Assembly (NCBI RefSeq): GCF_022479115.1
Contig: NZ_CP092497.1
Span: 1 to 64,000 of the forward strand
DNA length: 64,000 bases
Direction of reading: 5' to 3'
Source: Amycolatopsis sp. EV170708-02-1
Lineage (GTDB): Bacteria > Actinomycetota > Actinomycetes > Mycobacteriales > Pseudonocardiaceae
Shown here: positions 25,833 to 35,610 of the stretch, in pieces
Layout of the letters: the number at the start of each line of letters is the position of its first letter
How positions within the stretch are numbered: position 1 is the stretch's first letter
Notes under the pieces: generated by a model
Told to the model about the DNA's origin: nothing
What the model saw: only the letters and a program-made list of their open reading frames with translations
Databases searched by the model: none
Made by a program: the position numbers and the translations under genes

Positions 25833-28142
25833 ATGAGCCTGGCAAAGTACTCCGGCGGCTCAGGACGGGTACCGGCGGAGTCGACCACCTTCGTCGGCAG
25901 GAAGACCGAACTCCTTCGGCTGTCCGAGACCTTCCGGAGCGGCCCGATGGTGACGTTGACCGGGCCTGGAGGAGTCGGCAAGTCACGCCTCGCGGCGCAT
26001 TTCGCGACTTCGGAACAGGCAGGATTCGCCGACGGCGCGTACTTCGTGGCGCTGGCCGATCTCAACGAACCGGCGTTGCTGGCGAGCACGGTCGCCGAGG
26101 CGCTGGGGCTGACGGATCGCTCGGCCCGTCCGGCGGTCGAGCTGCTGGCCGAATGGCTGCGCGATCGGCACGCCCTGCTGGTGCTGGACAACTGCGAGCA
26201 CCTGGCCGACGGCTGCGCCCGGCTGGCAGGCACCCTCCTGGCCCGATGTCCGGGCTTGGCGATCCTGGCGACCAGCAGGCATCCCTTGAAATCGGCTGAC
26301 GAGAAGGTCTTGCCGGTACCTCCTCTCGCCGTCCCCCGGCCACGGATGGGTCTGCGGGAGCTGTTGGCGGTCGACGCGGTGCGCTTGTTCGCCGATCGGG
26401 CGTCGGCCGTGCTGCCCTCGTTCGAGATCAGCGAGAGCAACGCCGAGGACGTGGCCCGGCTCTGCGAGTGCCTGGAAGGTGTGCCGCTCGCCATCGAGCT
26501 CGCCGCCGTGCGAATACGGGCGCTGTCGGTCCGGCAGATCACCGAACGCCTGGACAAGCAGCTCGCGCTGCTGACCACGAGCGCCACGAGGCACGGTCCG
26601 GAGCGGCACGGAACACTCCGGGCGATGATCGACTGGAGCCATCAGCTGTGCTCCGGGCCCGAACGCCTGCTCTGGGCCCGGGCGTCGGTGTTCTCCGGAG
26701 GATTCGAGGCCGATGCGGCGGCGGCAGTGTGCTCCGACGCCGGACTGACGGCCGAACAGACACTCGAGCTCATCGACAGCCTGGTCGAAAAGTCGATCCT
26801 GATCCGCGATGAGCGAGACGATGTCGTGTGGTACCGCCTCCTGGAGACGATCCGTCAGTACGGCCACGAAAAGCTCGCCGCCGCGGGCGACGTGGCCCGT
26901 ATGCGGCGGCGCCACAGCGAGTGGTACCTGGCTCTCGGCCGGCAGTGCGGGCAAGCGTGGATCGGCCCGGATCAGCTGAGCTGGAGCCGGCGGCTGCACC
27001 GCGAGCACGCCAACTTGCGGGCGGCACTGGACTTCTGCGGCGAGAACCCGGACGACGCCGTCGACGGGATGTCCATGGCGTTCCAGATCAAGGAGTTCTG
27101 GCTGATCCATGGCCTCACCTCGGAGGGCAGGCTGCACCTCGGCAAACTGCTCGACGCGGCTCGCCCGGACGCCCCGGGACGCGCGAACGCCCTGCTCACC
27201 TATACCTTTCTCGCCTTGATCCAAGGGGATCGGCCCGCCTACGAAACGGCACTGGAACAGACAGCGCAAGCCGCCGAGCAGGAACGCGACGACTCCGTCA
27301 AGGCCTACCTCCTGCTCGTTCGCGGCTACGACGCCCTGACCGCGGACCGCATGGCCGAAGCCTCCGATCTGTTCGCGCGATCCGGTGCGCGACAGCACGA
27401 ACTGGACGATCTCAGCGGCGAGCTGTGGGCACGCTTCAACCACGGCATTTCGACCGGGCTTTCCGGCGACCTCGACCACGGGCGCCGGATACTGCGTGAG
27501 TGCGTCGCCGAGTACGCCTCCCGCGGCGAGATCTTCTGGCGATCGTGGGCACTGTGGTCGCTGGGCGCCACCGAGTACCTCGTCGGCGACCTCGAGAAAG
27601 CACGGGATGCCTGCCGTGAAACCCTGCAGCTCGAACAAGAGGTGCAGGACAAGGCCATCCTCGCCTTCGTCCTCACGGTCAGCGCGGGCGTCGCCGCCCG
27701 CACCGGACAGCACCGGCGGGCAGCGACGGTATTCGGTGCTGCGACGGCGATGTGGGCGACGATCGGCATGTCCCCGGCTCGGTACGCGGCCTTCACCGAC
27801 CCGATCCAGAAAGACACCGAAACCGTCACCACCCAACTCGGTCTCGACGCCGCCGCAGCCGCCTTCACCCGGGGCTACACCATGCCCACGCACGAAAGCA
27901 TCGCCTACACCCTCGCCGACGAGAGCCCTTCGCCGCATACCGGCGCTCGTCATCCCTTGACCACACGCGAGACCGAAGTCGCCAACCTGGTCGCCCAGGG
28001 CATGACCAACCGTCAGATCGCCGAGACACTGTCCATCAGCCGGCGGACCGCCTCCACGCACGTCGACCACATCATGACCAAGCTGAACTTCACCAACCGG
28101 ACTCAGATCGCCACCTGGGTCATCACCGACGCACCTGGTTGA
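25833..28142 (+). CDS. AAA/NB-ARC-type ATPase regulator with LuxR HTH
   Basis: A 769-aa regulator. It opens with TFVGRKTELLRL and a Walker A motif LTGPGGVGKSRLA (~residues 43-55), then the Walker B-like LLVLDNCEHLADG (~120). A TPR-like helical region fills the middle. The C-terminal GerE/LuxR HTH is LTTRETEVANLVAQGMTNRQ ... SISRRTASTHVDHIMTKL. ATG 25833 is preceded by GAAGGGACTGGA. It probably activates a nearby or distant pathway in response to a small ligand; no target is evident. Confidence 0.9.
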   Translation: MSLAKYSGGSGRVPAESTTFVGRKTELLRLSETFRSGPMVTLTGPGGVGKSRLAAHFATSEQAGFADGAYFVALADLNEPALLASTVAEALGLTDRSARPAVELLAEWLRDRHALLVLDNCEHLADGCARLAGTLLARCPGLAILATSRHPLKSADEKVLPVPPLAVPRPRMGLRELLAVDAVRLFADRASAVLPSFEISESNAEDVARLCECLEGVPLAIELAAVRIRALSVRQITERLDKQLALLTTSATRHGPERHGTLRAMIDWSHQLCSGPERLLWARASVFSGGFEADAAAAVCSDAGLTAEQTLELIDSLVEKSILIRDERDDVVWYRLLETIRQYGHEKLAAAGDVARMRRRHSEWYLALGRQCGQAWIGPDQLSWSRRLHREHANLRAALDFCGENPDDAVDGMSMAFQIKEFWLIHGLTSEGRLHLGKLLDAARPDAPGRANALLTYTFLALIQGDRPAYETALEQTAQAAEQERDDSVKAYLLLVRGYDALTADRMAEASDLFARSGARQHELDDLSGELWARFNHGISTGLSGDLDHGRRILRECVAEYASRGEIFWRSWALWSLGATEYLVGDLEKARDACRETLQLEQEVQDKAILAFVLTVSAGVAARTGQHRRAATVFGAATAMWATIGMSPARYAAFTDPIQKDTETVTTQLGLDAAAAAFTRGYTMPTHESIAYTLADESPSPHTGARHPLTTRETEVANLVAQGMTNRQIAETLSISRRTASTHVDHIMTKLNFTNRTQIATWVITDAPG

Positions 28143-28255
28143 CCGCGCACCCTGGAGGCCCCTGATCCTCCCGCACACCGGTCACCCGACGCGCACAAAG
28201 TCACGCCGAGGAAAGCGGATTCCCGTGGGTAGGCGAATACCGGTGCGCCAGAGCC

Positions 28256-28298
28256 GAAAGCTCCTTTCGTCCCATCAGACTCGGAGAAAGGAGCCTTC
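28256..28298 (+). terminator. Hairpin after the LuxR-type regulator
   Basis: The arms GAAAGCTCCTTTC (28256-28268) and GAAAGGAGCCTTC (28286-28298) match at 12 of 13 positions around a 17-base loop, ~115 bases after the stop. AAGGAGCCTTCA-type hairpins recur in the window (58769), so this may be a dispersed intergenic repeat acting as a terminator. Confidence 0.55.
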
Positions 28299-28391
28299 AG
28301 CCCACTGCGGCCCCGCCCACGAACCCGACATGTTCGCCTTACCCCTCAAGGGAGCCAACCTGTCGTAGGGGACGACAAGCACCAGCGGGCG

Positions 28392-28730
28392 TCAGTATCG
28401 CTGCGCGATGAACTTCGCGGCCAGGTCCACGCTTCCGTCCCTTCCGTACGACAGATGGCCCACCCCCGGACCGCGGGTGCCTTGGCCGCCGTAGACCGTG
28501 TCGCCGGGGTTGCAGAGTTCGAGTGCTTTCGGCCCGTAGGTGGGGCTGGTGGACTTGATCGTCTGTCCGTATACGCCGCCGAGGGGATTGCCGAAGACCC
28601 CACGGCTACCACACGCCCGGCCAGCTGACTCGGTATCACTTCGCCGGTTCCGAGACCCGACTTGATGCCGATGGCGATGTCGGTCACGCTCGCCCCCTGG
28701 GATAGGCCGCCCAGGACGAACTGTGTCTAC
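28392..28730 (-). pseudogene. Cutinase-family fragment, N-terminus lost and frameshifted
   Basis: Reading leftward from about 28730, the frame gives FVLGGLSQGASV, the cutinase nucleophile elbow, then GEVIPSQLAGRVVAV. One frame over it continues with VFGNPLGGVYGQ, LCNPGDTVYGGQG (catalytic Asp) and GPGVGHLSYGRDGSVDLAAKF (split; catalytic His), ending at TGA 28392-28394. All three triad positions survive, but the first ~90 residues and the signal peptide are gone and one base shift separates the halves. The break at ~28720 abuts an IS256-type transposase end. Confidence 0.75.
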
Positions 28731-28853
28731 CTGGCGATCATGAGCCTGGGCCCCACCGGCACCGGCCGCAAACGATGGACGATGCGGTGGAAACCCGCGT
28801 TGAACGCGTTCGAGATCGCCTTCGACGGCCGTCTGGCCGCCGGACGCAAATAG
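28719..28853 (+). mobile_element. IS256/mutator-type transposase, C-terminal remnant
   Basis: About 44 codons reading YLAIMSLGPTGTG ... RWKPALNAFEIAFDGRLAAG and stop at 28853. This matches the closing WxxALNxFxIxFxGRL pattern of IS256-family transposases. No upstream part of the transposase or intact inverted repeats are present. It probably marks the insertion or deletion that destroyed the cutinase gene. Confidence 0.65.
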
Positions 28854-28950
28854 TTTCCCTCAACCCGAGTTACACCGTTCGTCTGACAGCCCCCGAACGT
28901 CCAGTTGAGCACTCATCCAAACGTGTTCCGGAACCTGGAGCGTGGTGAGC

Positions 28951-30186
28951 TCAGCTAGGGCCGGTCACCATGATTTCGGGGGCGATGTCCAGCACCAGCA
29001 GTGCGGCTGCGACATGGGTGGGGTTGTCCTCGACTTTGACGACCGAAAGTTCGTTGGCCCGCGAGACTCGCCGCTCGACGGTGTTGCGGTGGGCGTAGAG
29101 GTTGGCGGCTGCCCGGGTGGTGTTGAAGCCGCACTGCACGTAGGTGAGGAGTGCCTGCCGTAGCGCCGAGTCGGCTTCGGCGAGCGGGCCGAGGGTGTTG
29201 AGGACGAACCGGCGTGCGCTGGCGCGGTCCTTCGTGAGGGCGTCGATCAGCTCGACGTCGGCGTAGGCCGTGAATCGGCGTTCGGATCCGAGGCGGACGA
29301 TCAGCGCCTGGGCCGAGAGGGCGTCTTGGTGGCTGGACCTGAACCCGTCGAGTCCGCGTCCAGGCCTGCCCACCGCAACGCGAATCTCGCCTGCTGTCCC
29401 CACGATCTTCTCGGCCGGGTGCAGGTCCGGGGGCTCGGCTCCCGACAGCCAGATCCAGCGCGATGTGGTGCTGGCACGGGCGACCAGCGTGCTCCGGTCC
29501 GCGTCGGTGGAGCGCAGGGCCGCGATCGCTTCGTCCAGCGTGCCCGCCAAGCCGGGACCATCGACCCACAGCACGAGACCGACGTGCCATCGCGCCATCC
29601 GGTAGCGCAGGCGTTCCTCGGCGAAGTCCTCCGCCATCGGCGCCCCGCTGGCGATCATCTGGATCAGGGCGATCGCCTCGGCGTCCGCGTTGCCCATCGC
29701 GGCGGCGAGGCTGACCTCGCGCAGGGTCGCGACCGAGTCGAGGGCGTACTGCATCAGCGACTTCGCCGACACGTCCAAGACGTCCACGAGAAGGTCCCGG
29801 TCCGCGCAATGCGCCGAGCATTCCTCCAGCCATCGGCGCCAGCCGATCCCCAGCGCGGCCCGCCACCCCGCGGCGAAGTCGGGTGCGATGCCGCGGGCCA
29901 CGAGATCGCCGATGTACGCGGTGATCCGCGGGCCGATGTAGGGCTCCACCCGCCGCCCGGGGTGCTGGATGTTCGAGGTCAGCCATTGGACGAGATCCGA
30001 GTGGTTGAGGTCGCGGTCCTCCTCGCCCAGCGATGCGTCCGACAGCACGGCCGGGTCGTACTGCACCCTGCGGGCGGACAAGGAGAGGGCGTCGGCCAGT
30101 ACTTCCGCGTCCGGCAGGAGTCGCTGGCACACAGACCGGATCGCCTCGGCGGCCTCGGGTGTCGGCGGGGGCCACAGCTCTTCCAT
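28951..30186 (-). CDS. PucR/CdaR-type transcriptional regulator
   Basis: A 411-aa protein from the ATG at 30186. The central region is a GGDEF-like/PucR sensor part. The C-terminal PucR HTH is TYVQCGFNTTRAAANLYAHR ... NTVERRVSRANEL (~residues 345-380), the usual recognition helix of CdaR/PucR proteins. It is divergent from the Baeyer-Villiger monooxygenase operon (165-base gap), which it probably controls. Ligand unknown. Confidence 0.88.
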   Translation of the reverse strand: MEELWPPPTPEAAEAIRSVCQRLLPDAEVLADALSLSARRVQYDPAVLSDASLGEEDRDLNHSDLVQWLTSNIQHPGRRVEPYIGPRITAYIGDLVARGIAPDFAAGWRAALGIGWRRWLEECSAHCADRDLLVDVLDVSAKSLMQYALDSVATLREVSLAAAMGNADAEAIALIQMIASGAPMAEDFAEERLRYRMARWHVGLVLWVDGPGLAGTLDEAIAALRSTDADRSTLVARASTTSRWIWLSGAEPPDLHPAEKIVGTAGEIRVAVGRPGRGLDGFRSSHQDALSAQALIVRLGSERRFTAYADVELIDALTKDRASARRFVLNTLGPLAEADSALRQALLTYVQCGFNTTRAAANLYAHRNTVERRVSRANELSVVKVEDNPTHVAAALLVLDIAPEIMVTGPS

Positions 30187-30350
30187 CCCCGAAGTGTGCC
30201 TTCCCGGCGATGAGTCGGCACGACATGTCGGGAGGAGTGCATCGTGCACCGGCTCCGGGCAAACCCTGTGCACGGTGTCGTTGTGACCGGAGTCGCAGCT
30301 GGCGACAGTGGACGCCACATCAGCAGCCGGCTCAGCGAGGAGAGGCAGAC

Positions 30351-31883
30351 ATGACAGCTGAAATGTCGGACGCGGTCGAGGAGTTCGACGTCGTCGTCAT
30401 CGGCGCGGGAATCTCCGGAATCGGCGCGGCAACGTATTTCAGCCGGGAGCTGCCCGGCAAGTCGCTCGTCGTGCTGGAGGGCCGCGACAACATCGGCGGC
30501 ACCTGGGATCTGTTCCGTTACCCGGGCATCCGGTCGGACTCGGACCTGCACACCTTCGGCTACGAGTTCAAACCGTGGCGCCACGAGGCCGCGATCGCCG
30601 ACGCTCCGCTCATCCGGGAGTACCTCCAGGAAACAGTGGAGGAGAACGACCTGCGGCGGTTGATCAGGCTGTGCCACCGGGTCGTCCGGGCGGAATGGTC
30701 CACAACGGACTCTCGATGGACACTGCTCGTCGAAGCGTCGGATCCCGCCACAGGGTCGGCCACGACGAAGACGATCCGGGCGGAGTGGGTGTTCGCCGCC
30801 ACCGGCTATTACCGGTACGACAAGGGTTTCACTCCGGAGTTCCCCGGGCGTGACGACTTCGGGGGGACGATCGTCCATCCGCAGCACTGGCCAGAGGACC
30901 TCGACTACCGCGGCAAGAAGGTCGTCGTCATCGGCAGCGGCGCGACCGCGATCACGCTGGTGCCTGCCATGTCCGCCGGGCCGGACGCCGCCCGGCACGT
31001 CACGATGCTGCAACGCACCCCCAGCTACGTCATGGGGCTGCCCCGCGTCGACCGGGTCGCCACGACCCTGACGAAAGTGCTGGGAGAGAAGCGCGGGTAC
31101 GCCGCGACGAGGTTCAAGAACATCTGGATCGAACACGGGATCGTCAAGGGCCTGCGGGCGTTCCCGAAGATCGGTCGAGCGCTGATCCGGCGGGAGAACA
31201 TCAAGCGGCTGCCCAAGGGATTCGACGTCGACAAGCATTTCAACCCGCCGTACGACCCATGGGACCAACGCTTGTGCCTGGCCCCGGACGGCGACTTCTT
31301 CGACGCGATCTCGGCAGGTACCGCCTCCGTCGTCACCGACGCCATCACCAGGTTCAGCGAACGCGGCATCGTCCTGGGATCGGGCGAGGAGCTGGAAGCC
31401 GACATCATCGTCACCGCGACCGGGCTGAACATGCGGCTCTTCGACGGGATGCCGATCCTGGTCGACGGGCGCGAGGCCGACATCGCGGACTCGGTGTCCT
31501 ATCGCGGGATGCTGCTGAGCGGGATTCCCAACTGGGCGATGGCGATCGGCTACACGACCTCGTCCTGGACGCTCAAGGTGAGCCTGATGTGCCGCTACTT
31601 CATCGACCTGCTCCGGCACATGGACGCCCACGGCTACGACCGGGTGGTCGCGGTCGCGTCGCCCGGGATGCCGCGCAGGCCGGTCATGGACCTGCAGGCC
31701 GGCTATGCCAAACGCGCCGAGAAGCGGCTGCCCAAACAGGGGCAGGACGCCCCGTGGCGGATGGCGATGTCCTTCCCCGAGGACGCCAAGGCGCTACGCG
31801 GCCCGGTCGCCGACGAGCACCTCGAGTTCGGCACCGCCAGGCCGGCGGCGCTGCCCGGGGAGAGGCGGTCGGCTCATGTCTGA
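30351..31883 (+). CDS. Baeyer-Villiger monooxygenase (class B flavoprotein)
   Basis: A 510-aa FAD/NADPH enzyme inserting oxygen next to a ketone. The first Rossmann motif is VVVIGAGISGIGAA (~16-29), the second VVVIGSGATAITL (~205). Between them lies the BVMO fingerprint FxGxxxHxxxW as FGGTIVHPQHW. EthA-like length and pattern. GGAGAGG precedes ATG 30351. It overlaps the following hydrolase by ATGTCTGA. In this order ketone to ester (BVMO) to acid plus alcohol (hydrolase) is a natural two-step module. Confidence 0.92.
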   Translation: MTAEMSDAVEEFDVVVIGAGISGIGAATYFSRELPGKSLVVLEGRDNIGGTWDLFRYPGIRSDSDLHTFGYEFKPWRHEAAIADAPLIREYLQETVEENDLRRLIRLCHRVVRAEWSTTDSRWTLLVEASDPATGSATTKTIRAEWVFAATGYYRYDKGFTPEFPGRDDFGGTIVHPQHWPEDLDYRGKKVVVIGSGATAITLVPAMSAGPDAARHVTMLQRTPSYVMGLPRVDRVATTLTKVLGEKRGYAATRFKNIWIEHGIVKGLRAFPKIGRALIRRENIKRLPKGFDVDKHFNPPYDPWDQRLCLAPDGDFFDAISAGTASVVTDAITRFSERGIVLGSGEELEADIIVTATGLNMRLFDGMPILVDGREADIADSVSYRGMLLSGIPNWAMAIGYTTSSWTLKVSLMCRYFIDLLRHMDAHGYDRVVAVASPGMPRRPVMDLQAGYAKRAEKRLPKQGQDAPWRMAMSFPEDAKALRGPVADEHLEFGTARPAALPGERRSAHV

Positions 31884-32799
31884 AGCGAACGCCGACCAGT
31901 ACGCCGCGCTCCCGTCCGGCACGACGATCTGCTTCCGCGACCACGGTGACCAGGCCGACCCCGCGATCGTGCTCGTCGCGGGGCTGGGCGAGGACCTCAC
32001 CTTCTGGCCCGGCTCGTTCGTCGGTGCGCTGGTGGATCGGGGTTTCCGGGTCGTCACGATGGACAACCGCGACGTCGGCCAGTCCACGTTCGCGGACGCC
32101 CCGCCGCCCGCCCTGTGGCGCCAACTGCTCGCACGCCCCCGAGCGGACGCCTACTCGCTGGCGGACATGGCCTCCGACGCCGTCGGCGTCCTCGACCACC
32201 TTGGGATCGAGCGGGTTCACCTGGTCGGCCGCTCCATGGGCGGGATGATCGCGCAGACGGTCGCCGCGGCCGAACCGGCCCGGGTCCTGTCCCTGACCTC
32301 GATCTTCTCGACCACGGGCGCGAAGAAGGTCGGTCGGCCGGCGTGGTCGACGATGCGGCTGCTCGCCGGGCCGCCGGCGCGGACCAGAACCGCGGCGGTA
32401 CGCGCCCACCTGCGGATCACCGGCCACATCGCCGGAACGGGATACCCCATCGACGACGCGGCCGAGGCCGCCGTCGCGGCGGGCGGCTGGGACCGCGCCG
32501 CCGGTGACCTCGCCGCGGGCTCGGCCCGGCAGATCCAGGCGATCCAGGCGTCCGGGGACCGGACCGCCCAGCTGAGCCGGATCAGCGCCCCCACTCTGGT
32601 GCTCAACGGCGACCGGGATCGGCTGGTCGCCCCCAGCGGCGGCGCCGCGACGGTGCAGGCGATCCGCTCCGCGCAGCACGTCGTCATCCCCGGGATGGGG
32701 CACCACATTCCCGAGGCCCTGGTCAAGCCCATCACCCAATACATCTCCGAACACGCCAAGCGCGTGACCTCAGGGGGAAACCATGTCCGGCTCTCCTGA
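31876..32799 (+). CDS. Alpha/beta hydrolase (probable esterase)
   Basis: A 307-aa enzyme. The oxyanion region VLVAGLGEDLTFW, the nucleophile elbow GRSMGGMIAQ (~residue 118), an Asp in LNGDRDRLV and a His in GMGHHIPEAL make a complete triad. It starts inside the BVMO stop (8-base overlap), so the two products are made together. It would hydrolyse the ester or lactone formed by the BVMO. Confidence 0.9.
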   Translation: MSEANADQYAALPSGTTICFRDHGDQADPAIVLVAGLGEDLTFWPGSFVGALVDRGFRVVTMDNRDVGQSTFADAPPPALWRQLLARPRADAYSLADMASDAVGVLDHLGIERVHLVGRSMGGMIAQTVAAAEPARVLSLTSIFSTTGAKKVGRPAWSTMRLLAGPPARTRTAAVRAHLRITGHIAGTGYPIDDAAEAAVAAGGWDRAAGDLAAGSARQIQAIQASGDRTAQLSRISAPTLVLNGDRDRLVAPSGGAATVQAIRSAQHVVIPGMGHHIPEALVKPITQYISEHAKRVTSGGNHVRLS

Positions 32800-32820
32800 G
32801 CGGAAAGCGAGCGCAGCCAC

Positions 32821-34166
32821 ATGAAGACCGACAACGTCGAATACAGCACCTTCAGCGGATGGATCGACCCGCCCGCGGACGTCCTCCCCAGCCTCGACGG
32901 CGACCTCACGTGCGAGGTCGCGGTCATCGGCGGAGGCATGGGCGGCATGGCGACCGCGCTCCGGCTCGCCGAACGCGGCCAGGACGTGGTGCTGCTGGAG
33001 GCCGAGTTCTGCGGCTACGGTTCCAGCTCCCGCAACGGGGGCCAGATCGCGAGCGTCCCAGGAGGGGACCTCCGTCTGCTGAGCCTCTTCTATCCCAAGA
33101 AAGTGCCCGGCATGGTCCGGCTGGCCGAGAATTCCGCCGGCTTCGTGGAAGACCTCATCAAGACCCACGACATCGACTGCGACTACGAGCCCAACGGCCT
33201 GGCGTTCGCCGCCGTGGGACACGGGCAGATGCTGCGAACGCGGACCTTGGCGGCGATTCTCCGGCGGGCCGGCGGACGCGGTCACGTCGGCACGAGCGAG
33301 GAACTCGGCATTCCCCGCGCCTTCGTCGGCGGCATGCGCGAGGCCGTGGGAGGAATGCTGAACCCGGGCAAGCTGAGCCGCGGGGTACGCCGTGCCCTGA
33401 TCTCGTCGCCGGCCCGGGTCTTCGAACGGACCAAGGTCACCGATGTGCGGCGCGACGGCGGCAAGGTCGTGCTCTCGACCCCCGCCGGCACCGTGCGCGC
33501 GAACAAGGTGGTGCTCGCGACGAACGCCTACTCGGGAGAGTGGGACATCACCCCGAACGTCTCTCGGTGCCGATGTGGCTCATCGAGGTGGAGACCGAGC
33601 CGATCGCTCCGGAGCGCCTCGCCGCACTGGGCTGGAGCAGCCGGTCGGGAGTGATCACCCAGCACCAGGTCATGGAGCACTACCGCCTCACCGCGCGGGG
33701 CACCATCGTGTTCGGCGTCCGGCGGGTCGAGCGCGGCATGACCTATCCCCTGCCGGCGAAGGCCCCGGACCGGAAGCTGGTCGAAGAGCTCGCCGGCGCG
33801 TTCGCGACCCGTTTCCCAGCCCTCGCCGACGTCGCCGTGGAACGGGCGTGGGGCGGCTGGATCGCGATCACCTCGTCGTGGTTGTCGATCGCCGGCCGGA
33901 TCGAGGACGACATCTACTACTCGATCGCGTGCAACGGGCACGGACTGGCCCAGGCGCCGTACGTCGGGTCGCTCATCGCCGAGCTGATCGTGGACGGGTC
34001 ACGGCACGAGGATCTCGACGGCATTTGGGCGAAGAAGCCGAAGTTCCCTCCCTTCACGATGGTCGGCCCGCGCGGCCTGCGCATGGTGTGGGCACTCGAC
34101 CGCTTCACCGATCTGATCAACGGAAGCCGGCGCCGCGCTCTTCGCGCCGCCGCTCGGGCGCGCTGA
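32821..34166 (+). pseudogene. DAO-family FAD amine oxidoreductase with one frameshift
   Basis: N-terminal half from ATG 32821: AVIGGGMGGMATALRLAERG (Rossmann, ~38-57) and SSSRNGGQIAS, typical of GlyA-/puuB-like amine oxidases. Near 33558 the frame breaks after DITPN. The second half (MWLIEVETEPIAPERLAALG ... WGGWIAITSSWLSI ... IACNGHGLAQAPYVG) continues one frame over to 34166. Restoring one C in GTCCTC heals it to 448 aa. It is probably functional if this is a sequencing error. Likely substrate: an amine such as putrescine or a substituted glycine. Confidence 0.8.
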
Positions 34167-34218
34167 ACCACGCACCACCTCTCGCAGCACGCGAACCGCG
34201 TGGGCAAAGGAGAAAAGC

Positions 34219-35610
34219 ATGTCGAGTTCTCGTAAAGCAGGCTCCCACCCCTCAGTCGACGTCGTGATCGTCGGCGCCGGGTTCGCCGGCCTGAGCGCCG
34301 CGGAGCGGCTCGTGAGCATGGGCCGGTCCGTCCTCGTACTGGAAGGACGCGACCGCGTCGGCGGCCGATCGCTCTCCGGCGAGGTGGCCGGGGTACCGGT
34401 CGATCTCGGCGCGACCTGGGTCTCCCGGCGGCACACGGCGATCCGCGACCTCGCGAGCCGAGCCGGATGCACCACGACCGGCCAGTTCGACCGAGGACGC
34501 AACGTCCTGTGGGCAGCCGGGCGGCGCCGCACCTACCCGGGCACGATTCCCACGGTCTCGCCGGTGGCGCTGGTCGACATGGCCCGCGTGCAGCTGGCGC
34601 TGAACAAACTCGTCGCGGGTATCGATGTCGACGCGGCCTGGAACTCCCCCGAGGCCGGTCGGCTCGACGCGATCTCGTTCGGCGAATGGCTCGACCGGAA
34701 GAACGCGCTGCCCGCCACCCGTACCTTGATGACCATCGTCAGCAAGGTGCAGTGGGGCTGCAGCCCGGGGGACGTCTCGATGCTGCACGCGTTGCGCTAC
34801 ATCCGTGCGGCGGGCGGAGTCGACCATATGCTCGACGTGGAGGGCGGCCAGCAACAGGAACGGTACGCCGAAACCACCCAAGAGATCGCGAAACGGGTCG
34901 CCGAGCGACTCGGTGACCGCGTCGTCCTCGGGACACCGGTCCGCCGGATCTCCCAAGACGGCAACGGCGTCACGGTCCGCACCGATTCGGAAGAAATCAA
35001 GGCGAAGTACGCGATCGTCACGGTCGCGCCGGCGCACCGCGCCGGGATCGGCTTCGACCCGGCCCTGCCCGAGCAGGCCGGAGGGCTCGCCAAAACCTGG
35101 CGCATGGGCGTGCTGAGCAAAGCGTTCGTCGCCTACGACAAGCCCTTCTGGCGGGCCGACGGACTCTCGGGCGAGGCACTGACCGACACCGGGGCCGTGT
35201 TCATCACCTTCGACGTGTCACCTGATGCCAACGGGCCAGGCGTCCTGATGGCGTTCTGCGACCCTCGCGTCTTCGACGGCTTCGACCTCGAGTCGAGGCG
35301 CAGCAGGGTCATCCAGCAACTCGTCCAGCTGTACGGCACACGAGCGAGCGTGCCCATCGACTACCTGGACCATTGCTGGGGTGAGGAACCTTTCGCCCCG
35401 GGCGGCCCGAATCCGGCCGTCGCCCCGTACGCGACCACGAGCTACGGCCCCGCTCTCACCGAGCCGCACGGGCGCGTCCACTGGGCAGGCACCGAAACCG
35501 CGGGCGAGTGGGCGGGCACCATGAACGGCGCCGTCCTGACCGGCCAGCGCACCGCCGAGCGCGTCGCGGCCGCGGTGGCGCGCGAGTCCGAGGAGGTGTC
35601 GGTGCGATGA
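34219..35610 (+). CDS. Flavin monoamine oxidase family protein
   Basis: A 463-aa enzyme of the MAO/amine oxidase family. The FAD-binding motif is VVIVGAGFAGLSAAERLVSMG (split; VGAGFAGLSAAE, ~15-26) with EGRDRVGGRSLSG following, as in MAO-A/B. The C-terminal FAD part reads RVHWAGTETAGEWAGTMNGA. The cysteine that covalently holds FAD in eukaryotic MAO is not obvious. It starts after a GGAGAAAAGC site. The second amine oxidoreductase in the operon suggests catabolism of an amine-bearing cyclic ketone or polyamine. Confidence 0.9.
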   Translation: MSSSRKAGSHPSVDVVIVGAGFAGLSAAERLVSMGRSVLVLEGRDRVGGRSLSGEVAGVPVDLGATWVSRRHTAIRDLASRAGCTTTGQFDRGRNVLWAAGRRRTYPGTIPTVSPVALVDMARVQLALNKLVAGIDVDAAWNSPEAGRLDAISFGEWLDRKNALPATRTLMTIVSKVQWGCSPGDVSMLHALRYIRAAGGVDHMLDVEGGQQQERYAETTQEIAKRVAERLGDRVVLGTPVRRISQDGNGVTVRTDSEEIKAKYAIVTVAPAHRAGIGFDPALPEQAGGLAKTWRMGVLSKAFVAYDKPFWRADGLSGEALTDTGAVFITFDVSPDANGPGVLMAFCDPRVFDGFDLESRRSRVIQQLVQLYGTRASVPIDYLDHCWGEEPFAPGGPNPAVAPYATTSYGPALTEPHGRVHWAGTETAGEWAGTMNGAVLTGQRTAERVAAAVARESEEVSVR

